In this document: one piece after another, positions 49,401 through 57,300 of the stretch
How positions within the stretch are numbered: position 1 is the first letter of the stretch
Layout: each line of letters opens with the position of its first letter
Origin: Pachyseris speciosa
Taxonomy: Eukaryota; Cnidaria; Anthozoa; Scleractinia; Pachyseridae
Direction of reading: 5' to 3'
NCBI GenBank assembly: GCA_016490735.1
Contig: JAEMWC010000023.1
Location: 2,206,001-2,270,000 of the forward strand
Length of the DNA: 64,000 bases
Position numbers and translations under genes: made by a program
The notes under the pieces: model-generated
The model's database searches: none
Told to the model about the DNA's origin: nothing
Seen by the model: only the letters and a program-made list of their open reading frames with translations

Positions 49401-51151
49401 GTGGCTAAAATCTCAATCAGTGATGCTACACAAATGGTAATTTGTCAATCTACACATAATCCTGACACTCCACTGGCAAATTAAAGGTATTGTTTGCATT
49501 ACATGAAAGGATTTCATATTAATTTTCCTAGCTTTAAGATTTCCTGCTTGTTAAAAGAGTTATATGCATTCATACCTGAAAACAACAAATCCTGCTGCAA
49601 CTCCAAAAGCAAGAACCCATATCCCTATGAGCAATGGAGGACAACTAGAATGGAAAGCAAAATAACCAAGGGACCTATCATGAGCAACATTTGCAAATTG
49701 GCCACTGGGTGGATACCTCATGGTGAAAGGGAGTGGGCTTAAAATTTGAGATGGAAGTTCCTCAATGAGTCAAAGAGTATGTTCAGATAATTACAATGTA
49801 TTGTCTTGCAGGACTCTTATCTCATCTTGGGCTTTGAATAATTAATTTATAAGGCAAGTGTATTGTTACAATAATTTTATATGTATTAAGATCAACTGTA
49901 ATCCAGTCTTATCTAATAGGGTGTAAATTTACTACTGTATAATTATTATTTGACAAGAGTTAAGTTAATAGGTATAACAAAGGGAAGTAAATGTATATCA
50001 CAGATCTCCTCATTCCATTTTGATAATCCTCAAAAGTAGATATCATTTCCTTATAAACTGGCTTTAATCCCCTAAATAATGGCCGGGTAGTCAGAATGTT
50101 GTTAGTGTACCTTTGAAACAAGGCAAAGAGTTATAGCACAGGCAGACCACCCTATGAGTGTGTTGACATGTGAAAACTACGGAAATACAAAGAAATGCAT
50201 GGCGGTTATGAATAAGACCCTGAATAATATAATTTGGAACGCATCTTGGTCTGGAAATCTCAATAAAGTGTCAAATCAAATGTTAATACACTGAGGAGTA
50301 GTGTTGAGGCATCTTCTCATCAATCAGGAACCGTTGTCAGTTAGGTGAGATTTTCAATAATGTGATGTTAATTCTAGTTTGAAGTGGAAGAGGTCAGAGC
50401 TTTTCAGCATTTACTTACTTGCCTTGGGGTTTTCTTCTGTCATATAAACCCAACGGATGAGAATGATTCACTAAAACAGCGTTTTAAACGGTCCGGGGAG
50501 GAAAAAAAAACACTACTCCTCAGTGTATTGACATTTGATTTCACTTTATTGAGATTTCCAGACCAAGATGCGTTCAAAATTATATTATTCAATGTTTTAT
50601 TCATAACCGCCATACATTTCTTTGTATTTCCGTAGTTTTCAAATGTCAACACACTCATAGGGTGGTCTGCCTGTGGTTATAGTGTCAATGCCGCAGGAAC
50701 TAAACATGCTAGACGATTCAGGATGTTATGCAGTCAGTGCACACCACACCGATAAAAGATATCGATCAAGAACTGTCAGAGGCAACTAATATTATTTTAA
50801 CTTTGAAGGTTCTTATTTAAAAAACTTACATGGTACAACTACTGCTACAGTAAAATCAAACCATATCAGATGAAACTGGATCACTGAAAATCGAACACTT
50901 CTAAAACCTGAAACATCGGTCTTTAAAACAAATTGCGAAGGTCAAATAACCTCAAACTTACTTAAAATAACTTAAGCTCAAGCTTAACTTGTTTAACTTG
51001 GGCACATTTTTCAGCCAAAAGAGTGATTTACACGTGACAATCAATTTTAGCCATACCTGTAAAACTGAAAGGTAAAGATAAACACAAAAACTGCTCCTGA
51101 AGCAAGCACAGGGCGAATGCTGTCAAAATCGCTCTTCTCGAATCTGTTCAT
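24401..51151 (-). CDS. SNX14: Sorting nexin 14, about 35 of its exons placed
   Basis: Exons in transcript order: 51151-51057, 49644-49576, 49160-49109, 48659-48577, 46826-46799, 45758-45708, 45209-45166, 44989-44902, 44814-44730, 44631-44469, 43607-43532, 43409-43365, 42365-42282, 41582-41468, 40876-40809, 39988-39901, 38702-38645, 38471-38405, 38080-38019, 37500-37415, 37243-37194, 37101-36991, [gap], 35652-35629, 35380-35347, [gap], 32326-32305, 31142-31027, 30936-30825, 30418-30378, 29796-29717, 29250-29220, [gap], 26392-26336, 26091-26021, 25820-25790, 24724-24568, 24457-24401. Adjacent phases match at every placed junction. About 833 residues are recovered. Seen: two N-terminal membrane segments, a Cys88/Cys91/Cys96/His99 cluster (TCTICGNSKCQRHR), then blocks matching the PXA, RGS, PX and nexin-C domains of SNX14. 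Known role: ER-anchored, lipid-droplet and endolysosomal lipid handling. Missing exons: before the 24-bp microexon, the core of PX (YRRY-type), and the start of nexin-C. The C-terminus after FPELKE is unresolved. Confidence 0.92.
24863..25598. mobile_element. Large palindromic element in an SNX14 intron
   Basis: Two arms of about 350 bp pair with each other around a centre near 25245. Landmarks are aacaccaactctttgatgga (about 24940) with its inverse near 25535, and tgtacatggggttcagagcc (about 25210) with its inverse near 25256. The element separates the exons 25790-25820 and 24568-24724. No coding, and no clear target duplication. Confidence 0.85.
25953..25988 (+). repeat. (TAAAA)n microsatellite
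   Basis: About six units of aaaat, decaying into gaaat, lie 33 bp from the SNX14 exon at 26021-26091 on its intron side. Confidence 0.85.
26970..27190. mobile_element. Foldback element in an SNX14 intron
   Basis: The left end ttattacacccattttgaaatcac pairs with gtgatttcaaaatgggtgtaataaag at 27164-27189. A related inverted pair (ggtctgaaatcatac and gtatgatttcagacc) follows at 27220-27305. Confidence 0.75.
27944..28225. mobile_element. TIR element (282 bp) flanked by TA
   Basis: The ends GAGCACTTTTCAATTGAGTG and CACTCAATTGAAAACCGCTC are inverted. TA lies on both sides. Repeated 'aaccaaaaccaaag' and 'ccaatcac' tracts (CCAAT motifs) fill it. Related copies are at 31588-31860 (degenerate) and at 63907 to the window end. 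Confidence 0.8.
29932..30239 (+). repeat. tRNA-derived SINE with (GATTT)n tail
   Basis: The 5' part has an A-box-like ggcgtagtgatgagagcgct and a B-box tgggttcgattccc. The body contains tttctccgggtactccgatt, a block shared by widely spread metazoan SINE central domains; I cannot fix the family. It ends in gatttgatttgattt. A second copy lies at 37727-38009. The 91-residue frame over it is spurious. Confidence 0.88.
31356..31408 (+). repeat. (AAT)n microsatellite
   Basis: About 17 perfect units in an SNX14 intron. Confidence 0.95.
31588..31860. repeat. Degenerate copy of the 27944 TIR family
   Basis: Ends resembling gagctgtttgcaattaagtg and ttacgacactcaatcc flank an interior rich in aaaacccaaaccaat and in ccaatcag-type motifs in both orientations. 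It is older than the 27944 copy. Confidence 0.55.
32461..32760 (+). pseudogene. 3' fragment of a non-LTR retrotransposon
   Basis: A plus-strand frame contains GLRSFSYRATQIWNDLSENL, a block typical of the C-terminal end of LINE polyproteins, followed by a short AT-rich tail with aataaag and a (catcatcctcatcctcat) end. The 5' end is truncated. It lies antisense in an SNX14 intron. Confidence 0.6.
33937..34158 (+). CDS. Possible small coiled-coil protein, single exon
   Basis: A 73-residue frame starts ATGATGGAGTACGAGG and ends TGA. It is strongly charged with heptad-like spacing of Leu and Ile (IRHRLELLSQQLAFIES and LERKFGEIAHDLTQAEQR), unlike the surrounding repeats. It sits antisense to SNX14 in the intron that also lacks the PX core exon. 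I recognise no family. It may be a retrocopied fragment of a coiled-coil gene or a chance frame. Confidence 0.35.
   Translation: MMEYEEIRHRLELLSQQLAFIESSLVKRESRLVESIERTRSVQRSATSLERKFGEIAHDLTQAEQRVKDTCKN
34769..34996. mobile_element. TIR element (228 bp) flanked by TA
   Basis: The left end GGGGACTTTAGATTTGAGTA and the right end inverse (caaatctaaagctccc) pair over about 45 bp with repeated 'acgagtacgag' units. TA is at both borders. This is a Tc1/mariner-type MITE by duplication size. Confidence 0.75.
35905..36035 (+). repeat. Minisatellite with unit of about 37 bp
   Basis: Units of the form 'cccagcatgaagtgaccagg' plus 'agtatccatcacaggat' repeat about three times, with substitutions. Confidence 0.75.
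36193..36339. mobile_element. MULE-like MITE (147 bp) with 9-bp target duplication
   Basis: The ends TAGCCTGGGACCAGACTCC and inverted GGAGCCTGGTCCCAGGCTA match at 18 of 19 bases. GCAAGGAGA is present at both sides (36184-36192 and 36340-36348). It starts with the same TAGCC as the 52431 element. The overlapping frames on both strands here are by-products of the inverted repeat. Confidence 0.85.
37727..38009 (+). repeat. Second copy of the tRNA-derived SINE, abutting an SNX14 splice donor
   Basis: It aligns with 29932-30239 throughout (ggcgcagtggtgagagcact, cgggttcgattccc, the tactccggg body, and the gatttgattt tail). TGACG occurs at both borders (37722-37726 and 38010-38014). The right-hand copy overlaps the donor of the minus-strand exon 38080-38019. 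Confidence 0.9.
38885..39195 (+). repeat. 3' UTR of a non-LTR retrotransposon with (TTGAAG)n tail
   Basis: AT-rich sequence leads to ttaataaagttgaagttgaa. The tail style matches the RT remnant at 12056 (aataaactgaacttgaactt on its minus strand). No coding is left. Confidence 0.6.
40651..40722. repeat. Short foldback (about 70 bp)
   Basis: tgttaggctcga on the left is matched by tcgagcctaaca on the right. It lies in an SNX14 intron. Confidence 0.7.
41088..41173. repeat. Palindrome with an internal direct repeat
   Basis: attatctttgacg and cgtcaaagataat form the ends, and gatattttgga and tccaaaatatc pair inside. The centre contains attcgatttgcttttatcc twice in direct order. Confidence 0.8.
41640..41695 (-). 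repeat. tRNA-like SINE scrap
   Basis: On the minus strand, gatagctcaggtggtagagc is a canonical A box, followed by a short tRNA-like stretch without a closable cloverleaf. A second degenerate tRNA-like piece lies on the plus strand at about 41855-41920 (cagctcagttaatagagcac, then ggcttcgaatc). Confidence 0.45.
43790..44060. mobile_element. Foldback element in an SNX14 intron
   Basis: ttacatggccgcttggagat (about 43924) pairs with atctccgcgcggtcatgtaa (about 44035), and aagaaatttctcttctcg pairs with cgaagagagatttt. The inner arms aatatttcact and gtgaaatat also pair. No coding. Confidence 0.75.
44365..44455 (+). repeat. Dispersed repeat with G-rich end
   Basis: The stretch ccagaaaatatccacacacc followed by a G/A-rich run resembles 48848-48912 (cagaaaatatgcacacctcc, then a G-rich run). 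Two diverged copies of one dispersed repeat lie in SNX14 introns. Confidence 0.55.
45373..45555. mobile_element. Foldback element with arms of about 50 bp
   Basis: The left arm includes attcttttgtgtataattca and the right arm includes its inverse. Both continue into ttggcccaacta and tagttgggccaa. Confidence 0.8.
45799..46025. mobile_element. TIR element (about 227 bp) with 33-bp ends
   Basis: gaagggttgaaagtgaaact at the left pairs with agtttcgctttcagcccttc at the right. The pairing continues through atcgtatgtgacg and cgtcacatacgat with one mismatch in all. Confidence 0.85.
46357..46407. repeat. Perfect hairpin, 24-bp arms, 3-bp loop
   Basis: ttaattccatcttgagcaac is followed after the loop by its exact reverse complement. 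It abuts the minisatellite to its right and lies in the SNX14 intron between exons 46826-46799 and 45758-45708. Confidence 0.95.
46408..46780 (+). repeat. Minisatellite: 'ctaaggggtctccctttgat' family
   Basis: Units of roughly 70-130 bp, each with a 'cctaaggggtctccctttga' type block, then gtctggtgttagccagagta, then 'ctataaagtcactctta' and a gggttaa, are repeated three to four times with internal duplications. The 69-residue frame across it is repeat-derived. Confidence 0.85.
50137..50675. mobile_element. Foldback transposon (539 bp) with arms of about 170 bp and 7-bp duplication
   Basis: The arms 50137-50306 and about 50508-50675 pair with only scattered mismatches, starting CACAGGCAGACCACCCTATG. 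GTTATAG flanks both sides (50130-50136 and 50676-50682). The two ORFs overlapping the right arm come from the repeat. It lies in SNX14 intron 1. Confidence 0.88.
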
Positions 51152-51331
51152 TTCTGAGGTGAAGAAATATCATGTTTGTTTGTTGTCAATTTCCGATTTC
51201 CTCAATTCAAGTCATGCCATGTAACGGAGCACGAAAAGTCCATTGTCCACTCACGGGACAATGCGTGATTCCTACATGTAGAAAAATACTTTGTTTCGTC
51301 CCAGTCTTTTGAGAGGAGGAAATAATCCAAG
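51152..51331. promoter_or_regulatory. Shared head-to-head promoter interval of SNX14 and REXO5
   Basis: Only 180 bp separate the two divergent start codons. The interval includes an aagatgg context at the plus start (a Kozak-like AAGATGGCGG, also seen at the PMM start). No TATA box was seen. The 5' UTRs must lie within it unless upstream non-coding exons exist. Confidence 0.65.
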
Positions 51332-54300
51332 ATGGCGGACGAACCTGAGGTAAGTTGGCTTTTGAAAATCGCGTGAATTCGGTGTAAGAAAGTAACACGG
51401 TAAGATTTCTCAAGATTCCATACATTGAGGATGTATACTTTTTCGTTAGAGGGCTTTAGGTCTTTCCAAGCTAAGTTAATGCATGAAGCCTCATGTAGAA
51501 ACTATATTAATTTATTTATTTAAGTACTTTGGATTTTCTAATAAGCTTTATGTCAGGCTCATATGTAGCTTTTAAATGTACTCCCGTCGGACCTTTTTTA
51601 ACATCCTGTATAGTGTCTTCACTTAAAGAATTAATAAATATGTATGTAAGTATATAGTGTTGTACAATAAATTATGCGTGGAACTGTGCAGAAATCTTTC
51701 CCAGAATTTCATCAACGCAAACTTAACTTGGTCTGCATTAGTCTTAGTCTTAGTGTAATAGGTGGTGGTGAACCAGGTAAAGCTATATGTAATACAGTAA
51801 ATTTTACCATTTCACAAAATTTTCATATAACATTTGAAATAGACCATTTTGCAGTTCTTTGCTCAGTACCCTGGCCTTTGATTGAATGCAAGGCTAGGGG
51901 TGACCTTGTTTTGATACAAACCTACCTGCTTTTCTTATGGAAATTATGCTGATTAAATACTAATTAGCATAAGAAAAACATGATTTGCATAAGAAAAGTA
52001 GGTAGGTTTGTATCAAAACAAGGTCAACCCCAGCCTTGCTTTCACCAACAACTGTAAAATGGTCTATTGGTTCATTTCAGGGGTATGTTTTTAGCACCTC
52101 TTTGATAGTCCTACGATACCGCCTGAAAGTATAGCCCATTTTACAGTTGTGTGTTCAGTGACCTGGCCTTTGAGTGGAAGTGAGGCTGAAGGTGACCTTG
52201 TGTTGATACAAACCTCTCTATCATTCTCATGCAAATGTGGACTGGTTAGCATAAAAGAACAACACGATTTACATGAGAAAAGCAGTGATGTCTGTATCAA
52301 AGCAAGGCCACTGCCAGCCTCATTTCCATTTATAGGCCAGGTTACTGAGCATGCAATTGTAAAATGGACTTTTGACCCCTTTACCATGTCATCACCGCAT
52401 GACCTCTCACGGCTTTCCCTCAGTTTTCCCTAGCCTCCTACGCAGACGTCTTTTGGCTCGTCACGCAATCTTTCCTCCCCAACAACGTCTGCTGAAACGA
52501 GCGGGATTTTACGTAGACCAATCAGTGCGCACTTCCCAATCCTGGAAGTGTACTTTGGACGTGAACATTTTCTTGCGCGTGAGATTTCAAAACAACAAGG
52601 CGGATATCATGATCAACGAGTATGATTGTTTGGCTTATGGCTCGATTGTTTCAACAAGTATGATTGTCGATCACAGAGAGGCTATGGCATATTTTGTGGA
52701 TAAAAAGATGGATGTCTTCGTAAATTTACCGACCGCGTTTGGAAAATACTAATTTATCAGTCTTCAACGTGACACTCAACATTACGTGCCATATTTTACA
52801 CAGTGGTTTTCATAGTCTGAGCAAGCGTTTGTTGACAGTTTCACTGGGATAGTGAATACATATTTTCACTTAACAACTTTCGTAAGGCTAATAATTTGTC
52901 CTCCATTTTGAGAGCAAGGCACTTTGAATCGGAGTAAATGTCGGAGTAAATGTCAAATAGGCACTGAAATAGGTAAAGGTACGATAAACAAACCTGCTTG
53001 GTCTGTTAGCGGCGGTGTTTGAGGACTGGATTTCCTCGGCGCTTGAAAAAATGATCCCAGATTGACTTCCGCAACCTTCCGATAATACAGAACTTTCGCC
53101 ATTGTCTTCTTGCAAAGAAAAGAAAGTGGTAGCTGGGAAGGTGACAGATTTAGTGATGTTGCTTCGGGACGTTTGTTGAAGGTGCGATCAGCACGGTATA
53201 AACGTTAACATCCACCTCTGTTTTAGGAAAATCTCACCGTAATCGCGTCGTTCTTATTACAGCCTCCTTAAATTCCAACCTAATCTCCTCTTGAACTTCT
53301 TGCAGGTCTGCTTTAATTTTTTTGAAGCGAAGTAACCGCTTATAACATTGGGAACAGACGAACGCGTCGCTCAAGGAAAACACACTTTTAAAGATCGATT
53401 TCCAAGGCATTTCCGATCTGCCCGGTATGTCCACAGAACTCTTGCCGAACACTGGTATGCTTGCAGTCGGGATTATAATGGAACTATTGAGGAAAAATTA
53501 TTTCCAATATAAGTTTTTTGGATAATAAAAGTTATGATTTGGAAAGGATTTCGGGGAGAAACAAATTGTCTCAAGGGGTCCCAAGGGAGCATTTTAAACA
53601 CAGCTTTTGATTGACATCACACAAAAACCTAGATCCGATTGGCTCTCTAGTAATTTTCACGTGGACTCCGGCTGATCTTTGCTAACAATGGGAAAGGAAT
53701 GTGCCGCTCGTTTCGGCAGACGTTGTTGGGGAGGAAAGATTGCATGACGAGCCAAAAGACGTCTGCGTAGGAGGCTAAGTTTTCCCAGGACAGACAGCTT
53801 TTTTACCAAAGGAATTTTTCGGTCAGGCTCCAAAGTTGCCGGGGGAAAGTTGTCTGGAGTAAAACCTAGGTAATGAAAATACGGCAGTGGAGTTTGAATA
53901 GGCTTTTATTTTCTTTGTGTTTTGGAAATGCCATATTCTAATGTTAAAATAGCACCGAAGAACATTAACTGGAACAAGTTTCATCTGTAAATCTTGAACT
54001 ACCTTGAACAGGAAGGACAGTAGAAGAATAATTCTGTTGTTAAAATTTGACCACTGCGACCTCTCACACAAAAACACACACTAACAGATATCCATTCTCA
54101 TGGCAAAATGCACAGCTAGTAAATGCAATGACAAACAAAGGAAAAAACAGATGAAGTTGAAAAGCTGTACAGTTGAAGAAAATAGTCCATTTTACAGTTG
54201 TGTGTTCAGTGACCTGGCCTTTGAATTAAAGTGAGACTGGAGGTGACCTTGTTTTGATACAAAACTCTCTGTCTTTCTCATGCAAATGTGGACAAGTCAG

Positions 54301-57300
54301 CATAAGAGCAATATGATTTACATGAGAAAAGCAGTGAGGTCTGTATCAAAACAAGTCACCTTCAGCCTTGTTTCCATTCATAGGCCAGGTCACTGAGCAT
54401 GCAATTGTAAAATAGCCTATTCATCAACAGCTTAAGGTGAGAGGTTGAACTGCTCCAAAAAATTTGTGAACAGCTGTCGCTGAGAGTGAACGGTAGAAGG
54501 GCTGCTGAACATTTTTTGAACCGCTAGGTCCGAACAGCTGAGCAGCAAAACAGAAGCTATAAATGATGCTATAGGTTAACCAGTCGGGCTCAAGACGGTA
54601 GTGATACATAAAATATTAACAAACAGAAAATGACTGGAATTTCGAAGAAAAGAATTAAGCAATTGCATGCAAAAAGGTTTGCATTTTAAAATGGCTATGA
54701 ATCACTTTATTAAAGGATGGTGAAACTACTCTCTATTTGTTTGGATAAGCTGTGAGCAGACACCAAATATTTGCATACCCCAATGAAACAAAGCATCCAC
54801 TCATTTGCATACGGTAATGCAACGAGCATTTCGTCAGACAAAGTTTGTTTGAAAAATTTTATTTTGCTCAAAGAGGAGCAGCTCAAAATGACCACAAAGT
54901 AAATGAGCTAGAACATTCAAAGTCTTTTAACCTTGAAAATCATCACAGGTACATTTCACTGGATCAGAGATGATTATCATTCTTCTCTCCGTGTTACACT
55001 TGGTCGATCACCCCCCATTTGTTACCTTTGGATTTATCATTTGGATGCATCAAAACTTTCAAAAAGACCTGGTGTCAGCGAATGAAAGCAGAAACTTTTA
55101 CACAAAAACAATGAAGAGACTATGGGCATATAAGGATTCCAATAGTGGCTCTCTGGATCTTTATCGCACAGCATCTCAATGATTACACTATTCTTATCAT
55201 GATTAGATAAAACAATAAATTGCAGTTGCCTTTCACATCACTCCAATTGCTCACCTTTTGATACTCAAAAAAAGTGATGAACCTTATAGTGATCAAAAAC
55301 GTTTTTCATATCATACAAATAAACTTTGAGTTTGAACGAATGAGAGTTTTTTTCCTAAACCAATTAGTTTAATTAACCCAAATTCCGGACGTGTTTGACT
55401 GGCAGAAAATATTTTTTGACTGTATAAAATTGTCAGCGTGTCAGTTTAAACAACAAGCGCTTCTTTTAGCATTGGATTGGACAGCTGTTAAGGTTTCTTT
55501 ATTATATCTCACCAATCCCCTCTCCCTTTTTTCCCTCCCTCCCCTCCCCCCCCCCCCCCCTCCCCCTCCCCTTTGTACACCTTCCATGCAGGCTTACATG
55601 TATTTGAAAAGACTTCAATTTGACATTGTATAGTGGCTGGCTCAAAAATTACAAGTCCATACGCAAATCACACACAATGTCATTTTTTTTCTCCTTGAAT
55701 TTTTGCACTTTAAGCACTTTTGAAGTCCTTCTGCTTTTTTAACAACTGCAATTTATCATTAATGTTCTTTCCTGTGGCATGCCTCATCTTTTCTCCCGCA
55801 GCAAATTTCCTGTGGCAAATTGTACCTCGGTTTTCCCGTGGGAACAATTTTTTTATACTGCAGTGGACTTACAGCCGCAACATGCGGCAAAGACGAGGTA
55901 CTGTATTGCCTCATCCCAATGAGTTAACACTTTTGGGCAGTACTGTAGGTTACCCTTTTTTCACTTGCAAAATTATTTTGCTACACTGCAGTTTATTTCA
56001 TTATTATAATGTTATAAATGGCATGCAGCTGTATACTGCAATAATTATTGTGAGTTCAAATTGCATGAAACACAGAAGGAGCTAAGACTGATTTGCCAGT
56101 CAAATTTACTTTAAGAACAAGCAATACGTTTTATCATGTTTGTGTGCTTCAGCAGCTAAACCGGTCACTGGATACTGGTACCTAGATCTACAAATATTGC
56201 TTCATTACTGACACTGAATAATGCTAATCATGGCTTTCTGTTCTGTAGACCTGCAGGAAGTCAAAGAAGCGAAAGTTACCAAATGAAGAGAATGATGATA
56301 AACCTGTTCCTGGTAAATGCTTCAGCAAATTCAATCGTACATTTAAACTTGGGTGACAATTTTTATTGTGCTCTATGAAATGAGTTAATTACATAGAAAA
56401 GGTAGAATATACACTAGACAGCAAATGCAAAGCTTATATAAGTTTTTTCAAAACCAGCCATTGGCCATTTGGCCTGAGGTTGCAGCTCCCACTAAGCATG
56501 ATGCACCTTCTACTGTACGTGTACTTTCAAAAGTTGTGAAAACACTGTTAGAGGTACATGTACAAACTTCCTCAACTTCTAAGTTCTTTCTGTTCCACAG
56601 GACTGAGTTCATTAATCAAAATTTAATTACTCGAGCAAGGAATGCTGCCCGAGTCTGAAAATGAGTTCCGTTTTTCTTCGCCACTGTCATTGTCGCCGTT
56701 GTCGAGTTTCATCCACAAAGCTCACTTCCGGCGTTTCTACACAAGCGCTAACTTATAATGGTCATTTCGGAATAAGTAAACTATTTTTACCTACTTAGTT
56801 ATGCTGAATGATCTTGGCCTAGCAGTCATCAACACCGCTTGTAATGCTGATGTTCTGGGTTTGACTCCTGCTAACAGCACCTTTTTTTTTGTTTTTGTTT
56901 TTTTTTCTTTATGCATTCCATTTTTTCATCTTCTTTATAAATATCTTTTCTTACAAGTGTTATAATTATTGTAAGTTATAAATGGTTGAGCTGTAAAGCA
57001 ATTTACAAGGGCTATATGTTGATAGGGGTCTATGGATATAGGATATACTGCAAAGAAACAGACACAAACTGATGAATGATGCCTGTTGTCATGTATTGGA
57101 AAACGTCGATTCACCTTGCATCTTTGAAGTCTGAACAACTAATACGTTAAGAGAAGTGTCCTTACAAATGTTTGCAAGTTCAACAGCGAGAAGAAAGCTT
57201 TTAACATGACCGAACTTAAGTCCAGATGTTTTGAATAGACTGCCGTGTTTCCCCGTGGCTGCTCCATACTAAACTAATTTGAGCGGTTGTACATTTTGTT

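Larger units (their letters stand above)
52431..53777. mobile_element. Pack-MULE-like element (1,347 bp): 74-bp TIRs, 9-bp target duplication, captured coding pieces
   Basis: The left end starts TAGCCTCCTACGCAGACGTC and the right end is its inverse; 72 of 74 bases match. AGTTTTCCC flanks both sides (52422-52430 and 53778-53786). Long TIRs with a 9-bp duplication are the mark of Mutator-like elements. The interior has no transposase but holds an N-terminal scrap of a RecQ-like helicase (plus strand) and exon-like pieces on the minus strand. The elements at 36193 and 10959 may share the mobiliser. Confidence 0.82.

Noticed and set aside
50384..50658. ORFs of 83 and 72 aa on opposite strands
   Set aside because: Both arise from the right arm of the foldback transposon at 50137-50675.
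52372..52752. 126-aa ORF taken as a real gene
   Set aside because: It begins outside the MULE-like element, crosses its TIR and ends in a decayed helicase scrap, so it is a chimera of unrelated pieces.
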